From Flavobacteriales bacterium (GTDB lineage: Bacteria; Bacteroidota; Bacteroidia; Flavobacteriales_C; GCA-002722245), in the NCBI GenBank assembly GCA_002717515.1, contig PBEC01000002.1, forward strand, positions 60,185-121,402: a stretch of DNA of 61,218 nt. The letters run 5' to 3'. The translations under genes were made by a program, and so were the position numbers. The notes below the pieces were generated by a model that made no database searches, was not told where the DNA came from, and saw only the letters and a list, made by a program, of their open reading frames with translations. Positions 16,525 through 25,191 of the stretch are shown here, piece after piece. The stretch's first letter is position 1. Each line of letters opens with the position of its first letter.

Positions 16525-18455
16525 GAACTGTATTTATATTACTGCTTTTCACTTCCTCTTTTTCAAAGAGCCAAACTCCTATAGAAAAGGCCATCGAATA
16601 TTTACAAAAGTTTTCAATACATGAAAACGATTGGGAGAATACTGCCGTCATTTTAGAAGATTTTATTAATCATCCATTGCAAATAAATAATCTTGATTTT
16701 GATAGAATAAAAGAGTTTCCTTTACTCAACTCTCGACATTTCTTCGTAATCAAAAAATATAGAGAATTGAACGGTAATGTACTTACTTTTAATGAACTGG
16801 TTAATCTTCCTTTTTTCACTCCAGAACTTGTTAAAATTATTGCACCTTTTGTTCGTTTTGATTTTAAAAATTCCAACTCAAATTTCAAAGGATTTTTAAT
16901 GCATAAAACTTCATTCGATATAGAAAAACCAAAAGGATATACGAGAACAGACGGCTTAAATTACATGGGAGGAAAAACCCATGAAATTTCACGTTTTAAA
17001 TTATTAAGTTCAAAACATAAGTTTTCTCTTGTTTGGGAGAAAGATAAAGGTGAAAAAGTAAATTTTTCATTTATCAAAATGGGCTATCAGGGAAATTTTA
17101 AAAAAAAACTGAAGCAAGTAAATGTAGGAGCATATTCACTAAACATTGGTGAGGGCTTAATCCATTCCAACAGTTTTATTGTTGGAAAAAATAATCCCAT
17201 AAGCAGCTTTTATAAAATTCAAAATTCTTTAAGGATAAATTCCAGCTCTACAGAATATAACTATGAAAGTGGAACTGCATTTATTTACAACTTAGGAAGA
17301 ATCACATTAAAAGGGTTTTACAGTATAAACCCAATCAATGGCAATCTCAAAAACGATACCATTAGTAGCATAAAGCAAGATGGTCTATTCAGAACATCAA
17401 ATGAGATTAAACATAAAAACATAGGTCATTATCAAATAATAGGTTCAAATGTTAAAATTGAACATAAAAAAACAACATTCTGTTTTAATACATTAAAGAC
17501 AAATTTTTCTATTCCCTTTTGTCCTTCACAAGATTACTACAATATGTATTATCCAATTCATAAACTATGGAACAACAGTATAAACTATAGGTTTTTCGAT
17601 GGAGATAAAACATTAAAAGGAGAAATTGCTTCAGACAAAAACGGAAACCTTGCCACCACTCATTTTCTAGCTTTTAAAATAGGAGACTCCTATAATTTAA
17701 TGACTAATTTGCGGTATTTCTCTCCTAAATATTCGAGCTTTCGACCCAATACTTTATCCGAAAATTCAAAAATCAAGAATGAAAAGGCTCTTCTATTTGC
17801 AGGAGATTTCGAGAACGAAAAAATTCAATTTTATGCAAGCGCAGATTTTTTTGGTTTTCCAAATCCAAAATATCGTATTCAGCTGCCTTCAATTGGAAGA
17901 GATTTTATGGGGTATATTAATTATCATGTTTCAGATTCATTAAGCCTAAAGCTTTTTTTAAAAAAGGAATTAAAATCTTCAAATGAAAAAGAGGTGTTTT
18001 TGAATGTTCCAGTAAAATACAAGCTGACACACTTTTATGGTAAATTAAGAATAAAAGCTACAAAAAAAATAGAAGCGATTTCTAGATTGGATATTCGAAA
18101 ACATCAAACAAGTGGAACCACCTCTTTCGGGAGAACATCTTATTTAGAATTAGTTCACCGGAATAAAGTAACCACTGTTTCGGCAAGGTTAATTTTTTTT
18201 AAAACAGATAATTGGGACACAAGAATTTACTTATATGAAAAAGATGTTTTATACCATTTTAGTATCCCTGTTCTTTATGATGAAGGAACTCGATTTTACA
18301 TTAACTTCAATCGCTCGATTGGAAATAAAATTAAGCTTTGGGTGAAATATGGTCGAACGGTTTATAACAATAAGCAATCCATTGGAACAGGAGACAATGA
18401 AATAACTGGTAATTTAAAAACTGAGATAAGAGCACAGATTCGTATTAATTTTTAA
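16518..18455 (+). CDS. Exported helix-hairpin-helix protein with large beta-rich C-terminal region
   Basis: 645 residues from a GTG start that overlaps the preceding stop by 7 bases. A signal peptide (VRTVFILLLFTSSFSKSQ) is followed by about 100 residues with two ComEA-like helix-hairpin-helix units: LDFDRIKEFPLLNSRHFFVI and NVLTFNELVNLPFFTPELVK. The remaining 520 residues are rich in aromatic beta-strands and end ...KTEIRAQIRINF, a barrel-like terminus. Relatives of this architecture occur in Bacteroidota without a known function. Helix-hairpin-helix motifs usually bind DNA backbone, which is odd for an exported protein. Confidence 0.85.
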   Translation: MVRTVFILLLFTSSFSKSQTPIEKAIEYLQKFSIHENDWENTAVILEDFINHPLQINNLDFDRIKEFPLLNSRHFFVIKKYRELNGNVLTFNELVNLPFFTPELVKIIAPFVRFDFKNSNSNFKGFLMHKTSFDIEKPKGYTRTDGLNYMGGKTHEISRFKLLSSKHKFSLVWEKDKGEKVNFSFIKMGYQGNFKKKLKQVNVGAYSLNIGEGLIHSNSFIVGKNNPISSFYKIQNSLRINSSSTEYNYESGTAFIYNLGRITLKGFYSINPINGNLKNDTISSIKQDGLFRTSNEIKHKNIGHYQIIGSNVKIEHKKTTFCFNTLKTNFSIPFCPSQDYYNMYYPIHKLWNNSINYRFFDGDKTLKGEIASDKNGNLATTHFLAFKIGDSYNLMTNLRYFSPKYSSFRPNTLSENSKIKNEKALLFAGDFENEKIQFYASADFFGFPNPKYRIQLPSIGRDFMGYINYHVSDSLSLKLFLKKELKSSNEKEVFLNVPVKYKLTHFYGKLRIKATKKIEAISRLDIRKHQTSGTTSFGRTSYLELVHRNKVTTVSARLIFFKTDNWDTRIYLYEKDVLYHFSIPVLYDEGTRFYINFNRSIGNKIKLWVKYGRTVYNNKQSIGTGDNEITGNLKTEIRAQIRINF

Positions 18456-18460
18456 ATCGT

Positions 18461-18757
18461 TCAAGCAAATATTATTTCTTTTACGATTTCTGCTCCCAAT
18501 TCATCGTTTAGAGATTTTACAATTTTTGATTTCCCAAAAGAAAGTTCATTGCGTAAAGCTGCGGAGTCCAGACGTATCAGCAGCTTTCCATCAATGAGTT
18601 GCTTTGAAACCGTATGATTCTCTATAGTTGGCCCCAGTACCTTACCCCACGCTTCATAAAGCCTAACCTCATTCATTTTAACGTTAAGTTTATATGTATC
18701 CATTAGCTCTTTTAAGGCGTCTCCTATCTTTATCTGATTATCTTTTCTTTTCGTCAT
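18461..18757 (-). CDS. DUF721 (DciA-like) domain protein
   Basis: 98 residues, essentially the DUF721 domain alone: YEAWGKVLGPTIENHT, then LIDGKLLIRLDSAALRNELS, then IVKSLNDELGAEIVKEIIF. DciA proteins load the replicative helicase DnaB in bacteria that lack DnaC; longer relatives carry extra regions. Here only the KH-like core exists. Last gene of the xseA-xseB-pdxH unit, overlapping pdxH by 4 bases. A role in replication is inferred from the family. Confidence 0.88.
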   Translation of the reverse strand: MTKRKDNQIKIGDALKELMDTYKLNVKMNEVRLYEAWGKVLGPTIENHTVSKQLIDGKLLIRLDSAALRNELSFGKSKIVKSLNDELGAEIVKEIIFA

Positions 18758-19395
18758 GGTGCTAATCTTTTTTTAATCCACTCTTCCTCAATTAACTCAA
18801 ATATTATCCTATCGTGTAATCGGCTTGAAGCTCCTTGCCAAAATTCAAAATACTTAGGTACCAACCTTAAACCTCCCCAGTTTTTTGGACGTGTGACTTC
18901 TTTATTTTGAAATTTCTTTTTTATTTGCTCAACAGCTTGTTCAATTTCTTTTCTACTTTTTATTTCCTTACTCTGCGGAGATGCCCAGGCACCAATTCTA
19001 CTTCCCACGGGTCTGCTCATAAAATATTCATCGGATTCTTGATCCGAAATTTTTTCGACCTTCCCCTCAATGCGTATTTGCCGCTCCAAATCTCTCCAGT
19101 AAAAAGTAATGGAAGCATTTTCATTTTTATTCGTCTCCTGGGATTTTGAACTGTTGTAATTTGTAAAATAGGTAAAACCTCTTTCATCTAATTTTTTGAG
19201 TAAAACAACTCTTGCTCTTGGCTGATTATTGTTAACTGTACTCAAAATCATGGCATTTGGATCTTTTTCAACATTCTTAAGAGCAAATTCATACCAACCT
19301 CGAAAAAGTTCGAAAGGGTCACTCGGAAGTTTGTTTTCGTCCAAATAATCATTTTTAGTATAATCAACTCGCTGGTTAAATATATTATCAGTCAT
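18754..19395 (-). CDS. pdxH: Pyridoxamine 5'-phosphate oxidase
   Basis: 213 residues, the standard size. It makes pyridoxal 5'-phosphate from PNP or PMP with FMN and O2. Typical blocks: AMILSTVNNNQPRARVVLLK (FMN binding), GFTYFTNYNSSKSQE, ITFYWRDLERQIRIEGKVEK, SRIGAWASPQS, and the C-terminal signature FEFWQGASSRLHDRIIFE. It overlaps xseB upstream by one base and DUF721 downstream by 4. There is no obvious metabolic link to those neighbours. Confidence 0.96.
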   Translation of the reverse strand: MTDNIFNQRVDYTKNDYLDENKLPSDPFELFRGWYEFALKNVEKDPNAMILSTVNNNQPRARVVLLKKLDERGFTYFTNYNSSKSQETNKNENASITFYWRDLERQIRIEGKVEKISDQESDEYFMSRPVGSRIGAWASPQSKEIKSRKEIEQAVEQIKKKFQNKEVTRPKNWGGLRLVPKYFEFWQGASSRLHDRIIFELIEEEWIKKRLAP

Positions 19396-19598
19396 TATTC
19401 CGAATCATTTAATTTTTCAATAATTTTATCAACCTCTGTTTCTGTTTTTCTTAACTTTTCAGAACAGACTGTTAAAAGCTTACTTGCTCTCTCCACCTTT
19501 TTAGCCAACTCATCAACGTCTACCTCTTCGCTTTCAATACCGTTAACTATTTCCTCCAACTCCTCCAGGGCTTCTTTGTATGTTATTTTCTCACTCAC
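19395..19598 (-). CDS. xseB: Exodeoxyribonuclease VII small subunit
   Basis: 67 residues, the usual small helical subunit: TYKEALEELEEIVNGIESE and a second helix with LTVCSEKLRKTETEVDKI. Several XseB chains bind each XseA to form the ATP-independent single-strand DNA exonuclease. The start shares one base with the xseA stop, the usual coupling for fixing subunit ratios. Confidence 0.95.
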   Translation of the reverse strand: MSEKITYKEALEELEEIVNGIESEEVDVDELAKKVERASKLLTVCSEKLRKTETEVDKIIEKLNDSE

Positions 19599-20959
19599 TA
19601 TTTTAAAATTTTTGATTTTTTCACTCCGTCTTTTAATTTTATTTCAACCTCCGAACCTATTGTCAGGTTTGAAGTACTTTTTACCACATTACCATCTTTC
19701 AAAATTAATGCATACCCCCTTTTTAAAACACCAACGGGATCAATAAGCTTAATTGTATTTTCAATCAATTTAAGATGCCCCTCCTCCTTTTTCATAAATT
19801 GTCGAGATGAACTTTCCAAAATTGATTGAAATCTGAGTAGTTTTTTATATTGCTGATTTATAGATTTACCTTTAAATACCGAAATACTCTGAAAGGAAGA
19901 TATTAAATTCTTTTGTTTTCTTTTCAAAAAAGCATCCGAAATCCTTGGCAGATCGCTTTTTATTTCAATCAAACGTTTTCTGTTCATCTCCAAACCTCTT
20001 TGAGTTTCTGTTTTGGTTACATGAGATAAATTTCTCAGTGCAATTTTACATTGAGTTATTTGTTCTCTTGAAAAATAAATTAAGGCCTCTCTTAAGCCTA
20101 TATAATACTCTTCAAAATCAGACATTTTTTCAATCAAAAATTCAGCAACTGCAGTTGGTGTTTTCAACCTTGTGTGCGCTACAAGATCTGGAATTGTTTC
20201 ATCTCGCTCATGACCAATACCGGTTATAACAGGCAGAGGATAATTAGCTATGGTCTTTCCAAGTTCAAAATCGTCAAAACCAGCAAGATCTAAACTTGCT
20301 CCTCCACCCCGAATTATTACAACACAGTCAAAACTCTGTTCTGCAATTTGGCTTAAACTCTCAATTACCGATACAGCTGTATTTTCACCTTGCATTATTG
20401 TTTGAAACAATTCTGGTTCAAAACAATATCTTTTAGGATTTGTTTTTAATTGATTTATAAAATCTCCATAACCCGCTGCTGTTTCACTCGAAACGACAGC
20501 AATCCTTTTGGGTACAAGCTCTAAATCAAGCGCTCTATTTTTATTCAATAATCCTTGTTCAGTAAGCTTTTTTATAATTTCTTTTTTTCGCCTCTCTAAA
20601 TCCCCTAAGGAATAACTAGGATCAATATTTTTAACTACTAAGCTTACGCCGTATTGTTCATGAAAACTGACGCTTACACTGAGTAATACTTTTAGTCCTT
20701 TTTGTAATGTATTTCCTGTTGAAGCAAAAAAATTTGTGGCTATTCTCTCGTATTGAAACTTCCAAATATTAGCTCTCATTCTAGCCAGGATTCGTCCATC
20801 TTTTTTTTCTACCAAATCCAAATAGCAATGACCTGCACCTGCAATTCGCATCTCAGCAATTTCAGCAATAAGCCATATCTCATTTGAAAAACTCATTTCA
20901 ATTGACTCCCTGATCATTCCGTTCAATTTTGAGAGTGAGATGTGATTATAGTTTTCCAT
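19598..20959 (-). CDS. xseA: Exodeoxyribonuclease VII large subunit
   Basis: 453 residues (E. coli enzyme 456). An N-terminal OB fold (about 1-100) binds ssDNA; the catalytic domain carries ELVPKRIAVVSSETAAGYGD, CVVIIRGGGASLDLAGFDD, TGIGHERDETIPDLVAHTRL and TPTAVAEFLIE; a long coiled coil follows to about 400. It degrades single-stranded DNA from both ends in mismatch repair and recombination. First gene of the minus-strand unit; a good promoter lies 15 bases upstream of the ATG. Confidence 0.97.
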   Translation of the reverse strand: MENYNHISLSKLNGMIRESIEMSFSNEIWLIAEIAEMRIAGAGHCYLDLVEKKDGRILARMRANIWKFQYERIATNFFASTGNTLQKGLKVLLSVSVSFHEQYGVSLVVKNIDPSYSLGDLERRKKEIIKKLTEQGLLNKNRALDLELVPKRIAVVSSETAAGYGDFINQLKTNPKRYCFEPELFQTIMQGENTAVSVIESLSQIAEQSFDCVVIIRGGGASLDLAGFDDFELGKTIANYPLPVITGIGHERDETIPDLVAHTRLKTPTAVAEFLIEKMSDFEEYYIGLREALIYFSREQITQCKIALRNLSHVTKTETQRGLEMNRKRLIEIKSDLPRISDAFLKRKQKNLISSFQSISVFKGKSINQQYKKLLRFQSILESSSRQFMKKEEGHLKLIENTIKLIDPVGVLKRGYALILKDGNVVKSTSNLTIGSEVEIKLKDGVKKSKILK

Positions 20960-20974
20960 AATAGATTATTCTTT

Positions 20975-21007
20975 CAAATTTAAACATTTCCAACGCTCAT
21001 TTTACAA
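20975..21007 (-). promoter_or_regulatory. Bacteroidota-type promoter for xseA-xseB-pdxH
   Basis: On the minus strand, TTG (21007-21005) is followed after 22 bases by TAAATTTG (20982-20975), an exact TAnnTTTG -7 box. The xseA ATG is 15 bases further on. Confidence 0.6.
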
Positions 21008-21125
21008 TACGACAAAAGTTGTTGATAATAAGCTGTAAAATACTTTAAATTCCCTCTGAAATAGCTTATTTTAGAAGTTTGGTACAACTGTTGATTTAAC
21101 CCACAAAACTGAATGATTTTACACT

Positions 21126-22856
21126 ATGAAGTTTAAATTCTATATTTCGTTTTTAACTCTCTTAACTGCCCTAAATTTAAATGCTCAAGATTGTGATCAA
21201 AAAGCAACCGGAAATAGTAAAATTGCAGGAGATTATTTTTCCTGGGGAATGTTTCCTTGCGCATTAAAAGAATACCTTATCATTTATGAAAAAAAACCAG
21301 ACAGTAAAAAGATTAATCGAAAGATTGCTCAGTGTTATTTAAATTCTGCAGGAGCCAATAAATCCTTAGCAATCAAATACTTAGATTTTTTAATCAAAGC
21401 AGGAAAACCAGATAATGAAGTATATTATGAATTGGGTCAAGCTTATTTATACGTTAAGGAGTTCGATAAATCCATTGTTTACCTGAACAAGTATTTGGAG
21501 ATAGCAAAACCAGGTAAAGAAACTGTTAAAATTGTTGAAAAACTAAAGTCGCAAGCCTACTTTTCAAAAGAAATTATAAAACATCCTGTAAACGTAACTT
21601 TTCAAAACCTCGGGGAGGATGTTAATAGCGAATACAATGACATGCATCCGTACTTAACTGAAAAAGAAGACATGATAATTTTTACGAGCGATCGAAAGGG
21701 GGTGAGAGGAGGTTATGGAAATGGAGACGGTTATTTTCCTGATGTAATGCTAACTAAAGTTAAAAGAGGACGGGATTCATTCAAAGGAGCAAGAAGTATG
21801 GCCGGTTCTTTTAATACTGAGTTCGATGAAATGGCTGCAGGAGGATCACCAAATGGTTCTTATTTAATTTACACGACGAATGAGGAGTTTCAAGTTTTTA
21901 ATTTAAAAATCACTTACAAGGCACCAAAAAAAAGGTCATATCCTACTGCTAAACCCATGGAAGGTGTTAACGGTAGAAACAGTAATGAAATGTCAGCAAC
22001 CATCACAAATGATGGGCAATTGTTGATTTTTTCATCAAATCGAAAAGGTGGATTTGGAGGTTTTGATTTGTGGATGAGTAAAAAACTCCCTAATGGAATT
22101 TGGGGAAACCCCATAAATATGGGGCCTGATATTAATACAGAATTTGATGAAACTTATCCGAACTTTTCTCAGGACCAATCCTTTATGACATTTTCTTCAA
22201 ATGGCTTGAAAGGAATGGGAGGCTTTGATTTATTTAAAACTGAATTTTCGGAAGAACTTAAAATCTGGACTAAACCAAAAAATCTTGGTTACCCTATAAA
22301 CACAGCTTACGACGACAACACAATTACATTTGTAAAAAATGGTAGATACGCTTATAAGTCAGATATACGAAAAGATTCCCACGGAATGAGAGATCTTTAC
22401 CGCTTAACGTTTAACGATGTTCTTCCTATATATACTGTTGTAAAGTCATCTGTTTTAGCTGATACATTGATAAATATGGGTGATATCTTAAATTCTCTCT
22501 CTAATGAAGCAGAAATATCAAAAAGGCAATTGGATTCTGTTAAGCAAATCGGCGCAAATACTGAAACTATTGAACAGTATGAAAAAGTCCATTCCGATAA
22601 ACTCGCTAAACTTAATAATGCTGATCCTTTTAAAAATAATTTTGTTGAGGTAACCACTGAAGATGGTGAACTATATGGCCAATATAAAACGGATGGAAAA
22701 GATGGAGAATTTATTATGATTTTGGAGCCGGGTCTTTATAATTTATCTATTTCACATGACGGATTTAGTACTATTAAAACTAAAATCAGAATTTACGACA
22801 AGTCAAACTTCACTCCTGAATTAACAAAATATTTTTACATTAAACCTAATTTGTAA
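21126..22856 (+). CDS. Exported TPR + PD40 beta-propeller protein (PorE-like without OmpA domain)
   Basis: 576 residues with a signal peptide (ends LNLNAQ). TPR-like helices span about 25-155 (GDYFSWGMFPCALKEYLIIY, YYELGQAYLYVKEFDKSIVY). A PD40/WD40-like propeller spans about 165-430, with repeats ending in FSSNRKGGFGGFDLWMSKK and FSSNGLKGMGGFDLFKTE. A spacer follows, then a small beta-sandwich (about 505-565, GQYKTDGKDGEFIMILEPG). This is the layout of PorE-type type IX secretion or gliding proteins, but the usual C-terminal OmpA-like peptidoglycan-binding domain is absent. First gene of a five-gene plus-strand run. Confidence 0.88.
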   Translation: MKFKFYISFLTLLTALNLNAQDCDQKATGNSKIAGDYFSWGMFPCALKEYLIIYEKKPDSKKINRKIAQCYLNSAGANKSLAIKYLDFLIKAGKPDNEVYYELGQAYLYVKEFDKSIVYLNKYLEIAKPGKETVKIVEKLKSQAYFSKEIIKHPVNVTFQNLGEDVNSEYNDMHPYLTEKEDMIIFTSDRKGVRGGYGNGDGYFPDVMLTKVKRGRDSFKGARSMAGSFNTEFDEMAAGGSPNGSYLIYTTNEEFQVFNLKITYKAPKKRSYPTAKPMEGVNGRNSNEMSATITNDGQLLIFSSNRKGGFGGFDLWMSKKLPNGIWGNPINMGPDINTEFDETYPNFSQDQSFMTFSSNGLKGMGGFDLFKTEFSEELKIWTKPKNLGYPINTAYDDNTITFVKNGRYAYKSDIRKDSHGMRDLYRLTFNDVLPIYTVVKSSVLADTLINMGDILNSLSNEAEISKRQLDSVKQIGANTETIEQYEKVHSDKLAKLNNADPFKNNFVEVTTEDGELYGQYKTDGKDGEFIMILEPGLYNLSISHDGFSTIKTKIRIYDKSNFTPELTKYFYIKPNL

Positions 22857-22860
22857 TGAT

Positions 22861-23679
22861 ATGGAATTAAACCTAAAACGTCCCATTTGTTTTTTTGATT
22901 TAGAAACTACTGGCACCAATGTATCTTCTGATCGAATTGTTGAAATTGCTGTCACAAAGATTTTTCCTGATGGAAAAGAAGAAGTTAAATGCAGAAAGAT
23001 AAACCCTACAATTCCAATCCCACTTGAGGCTTCTCTTGTTCACGGTATTTATGATGAAGATGTTAAAACAGAACCCACTTTTGCTCAAGTATCAAAAGGA
23101 CTCTTCGAATTAATGAAAAATTGTGACTTGGGAGGGTTTAATTCAAATAAATTTGATGTTCCGCTACTTCTTGAGGAATTTCACAGGGTTGGGATTGAGT
23201 TTGATGTTGATCATATTAATTTAGTGGACGTTCAAAATATATTTCATCAAATGGAGCAGCGCACACTTGTTGCTGCTTATAAATTTTATTGTAATAAAGA
23301 TTTAACTGATGCCCACAGTGCTGCAGCAGATACAAATGCAACCTATGAGGTATTAAAAGCAATGTTGGACAAATACAAGAATACCGAATTTGTAAACAAG
23401 GAAAATGAAGTTTCCGTACCTGTCGTAAATGACATTCAAAAACTTGCTGAATTTTCAAAACGAAACAATAATGTTGATTTGGCAGGTCGTTTTGTTTTTA
23501 ATAAAGATGAAGTAGCATGTTTTAATTTTGGAAAGCATAAAGGAAAACCTGTTGAACAAGTGCTGTCGGAAGAGCCTTCATATTATTCATGGATGATGAA
23601 TGGAGAGTTTTCTGTAAATACCAAAAAAGTATTGGAAAATATCAAACTAAAACTTTTGCAAAAAAAATTCGGAGAGTAA
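22861..23679 (+). CDS. DEDDh 3'-5' exonuclease with ExoX-like C-terminal domain
   Basis: 272 residues. Catalytic residues of the DnaQ/DEDDh fold are all visible: Asp13 and Glu15 in FFDLETTGT, Asp99 in SNKFDVPLL, and His152/Asp157 in DAHSAAADTNAT. After a linker (about 180-215), a C-terminal module FNFGKHKGKPVEQVLSEEPS...YYSWMMNGEF matches the small ExoX-like C-terminal domain. Related proteins proofread or degrade single-stranded ends; this one is free-standing, not the Pol III epsilon subunit. It follows the PD40 gene by 4 bases. Confidence 0.93.
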   Translation: MELNLKRPICFFDLETTGTNVSSDRIVEIAVTKIFPDGKEEVKCRKINPTIPIPLEASLVHGIYDEDVKTEPTFAQVSKGLFELMKNCDLGGFNSNKFDVPLLLEEFHRVGIEFDVDHINLVDVQNIFHQMEQRTLVAAYKFYCNKDLTDAHSAAADTNATYEVLKAMLDKYKNTEFVNKENEVSVPVVNDIQKLAEFSKRNNNVDLAGRFVFNKDEVACFNFGKHKGKPVEQVLSEEPSYYSWMMNGEFSVNTKKVLENIKLKLLQKKFGE

Positions 23680-23682
23680 GCT

Positions 23683-24297
23683 ATGAAAATCATTTGTATC
23701 GGTAGAAATTTTATTGAACACGCTCAAGAATTAGGTAACGACAAACCTTTATCTCCTGTTATTTTTCTTAAACCGGACACAGCTCTTTTGAGAAATAACG
23801 ATCCTTTTTTTATTCCCGATTTTTCAAATGAAATTCACCATGAAGTTGAGGTAGTAATTAAAATTAATAGATTAGGGAAAAATATTCAACCGAAATTTGC
23901 CCACAAATATTATGATGAACTTGGATTAGGAGTTGACTTTACTGCTCGGGATTTGCAGTCAGAATTAAGAAAACAAGGTTTACCATGGGAAAAAGCTAAA
24001 AGCTTTGACTCTTCTGCGGCTATTTCAAAAAAATTCATTCGAAAATCTGAATTGGGAGATTTAAATAATCTTAGTTTTCACTTAGAAAAAAATGGCAAAA
24101 AAGTTCAAGAGGGAAATACAAATAAGATGATTTTTAATTTGGAAGAAATCATTTGTTATGTCTCCAAATTCTTTACTTTGAAAATAGGCGACTTAATTTT
24201 CACAGGAACTCCTTCCGGAGTTAATAAAGTATCTATAAATGATGTTCTTACTGGATATTTGGGAGAATATAAACTGTTTGACTTTAAAATTAAATAA
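23683..24297 (+). CDS. Fumarylacetoacetate hydrolase (FAH/FAHD1) family protein
   Basis: 204 residues, the short single-domain form. Metal ligands are visible as Glu54 and Glu56 in HHEVEVVIKI and Asp85 in LGVDFTARDLQ; WEKAKSFDSSAAIS and DLIFTGTPSGV complete the active-site signature. Family members are acylpyruvases, oxaloacetate decarboxylases or tautomerases, so the substrate is not fixed by sequence. It lies 3 bases after the exonuclease gene, and its TAATG stop/start overlaps the next lipoprotein gene. Confidence 0.93.
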   Translation: MKIICIGRNFIEHAQELGNDKPLSPVIFLKPDTALLRNNDPFFIPDFSNEIHHEVEVVIKINRLGKNIQPKFAHKYYDELGLGVDFTARDLQSELRKQGLPWEKAKSFDSSAAISKKFIRKSELGDLNNLSFHLEKNGKKVQEGNTNKMIFNLEEIICYVSKFFTLKIGDLIFTGTPSGVNKVSINDVLTGYLGEYKLFDFKIK

Positions 24298-24626
24298 TGA
24301 AACCTTTTATATCTTTTCTCCTAGTACTGATTCTTTTCTCTTGTTCGAAACATGAAAACCGAATGGAAGGTTCCTGGTTTGTAAATTATTTCATTAACGA
24401 TTCAAAAACTGAAGATTTCACTTTGGTTCTGAATGAGGGAGGAACTGGAGAAAAAAACGGCTTAACAGAGGTTACGTGGTCAGTAAGTAAATCTGAGCTT
24501 ACTTTAATTATGAATGATGATGTTCAAAAGTGGGAAAATAACAAAAACAAAAAAGACATTCAGTTTTACCTTTCAAACGATAGCCTTGGAAATTACTTAA
24601 GAATGGAAATGGAAAGAATCAAGTAA
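24297..24626 (+). CDS. Small lipoprotein, lipocalin-like size, unknown
   Basis: 109 residues. The lipoprotein signal is MKPFISFLLVLILFSCSKH (Cys16). The mature part begins MEGSWFVNYF..., runs through LVLNEGGTGEKNGLTEVTWSVSK and IQFYLSNDSLGNYLRMEM, and looks like a short beta barrel or sandwich of the 'lipocalin-like' sort. No specific family recognised. Its ATG overlaps the FAH stop. Confidence 0.75.
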   Translation: MKPFISFLLVLILFSCSKHENRMEGSWFVNYFINDSKTEDFTLVLNEGGTGEKNGLTEVTWSVSKSELTLIMNDDVQKWENNKNKKDIQFYLSNDSLGNYLRMEMERIK

Positions 24627-24672
24627 TTCTTTACTTTTTTAGCTAAATTCCGTATCTTTTAGAGAAAGTACC

Positions 24673-25080
24673 ATGAAAAATTTTATTGTAGGCTCCTTGT
24701 TTTCCGTGCTTTTCTCTCTATCATTAGTTTCGTGTGGAGAAAGTACATCAAACAGTCACGAGTCATGTTCAGCTAAGTGTAAAATAGAATGTAGTTCTAC
24801 TGATTCATCTAATCACAATTGTGCTGCAAACTGTAAAGAAGCCTGTCACAAATCAAAAATCGATTCAAATCAAATAAACAGTTGTAAAAACGACTGCGAA
24901 AAACCTTGTTGTTCCGGTGAAGATAAAAAAGCCTGTTCCGAAGATTGTGAAAAGGTTTGCTGTTCATCAGATTCAAAGCCTTCAGATATTAACAACTGTA
25001 ATGCAGATTGTATTGAGCCATGTTGTTCTGGTGAAGAAAAAAAATCCTGTTCTCCGGAATGTGAAAAAAGTTGTTGTTAG
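24673..25080 (+). CDS. Cysteine-rich repeat lipoprotein (six CX3CX3C motifs)
   Basis: 135 residues; lipobox SLVSC with Cys21. The mature protein has 22 further Cys in six CX3CX3C units, at 32/36/40, 50/54/58, 71/75/79-80, 88/92/96-97, 109/113/117-118 and 126/130/134-135; the last four end in CC. Residues about 22-59, 60-97 and 98-135 are three tandem repeats of about 38 residues; 79-97 and 117-135 differ at only five positions. There is almost no hydrophobic core between the cysteines, so fold stability probably depends on metal or disulfides. Metallothionein-like surface metal binding is a guess. A terminator follows directly. Confidence 0.85.
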   Translation: MKNFIVGSLFSVLFSLSLVSCGESTSNSHESCSAKCKIECSSTDSSNHNCAANCKEACHKSKIDSNQINSCKNDCEKPCCSGEDKKACSEDCEKVCCSSDSKPSDINNCNADCIEPCCSGEEKKSCSPECEKSCC

Positions 25081-25111
25081 TTCAGGTGGTTAACAAACCT
25101 CAACTTGACCT

Positions 25112-25136
25112 AAAAGCCGTTTTGAAAACGGCTTTT
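25112..25136. terminator. Bidirectional intrinsic terminator
   Basis: AAAAGCCGTTTT (25112-25123) and its exact complement AAAACGGCTTTT (25125-25136) flank a single G. Each strand ends in TTTT. It lies between two convergent genes and can serve both. Confidence 0.75.
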
Positions 25137-25191
25137 GGCATTTTAAACCGAAAATGCTTAAAAAAGTTATTCGACCAATTAATTTATTTTA

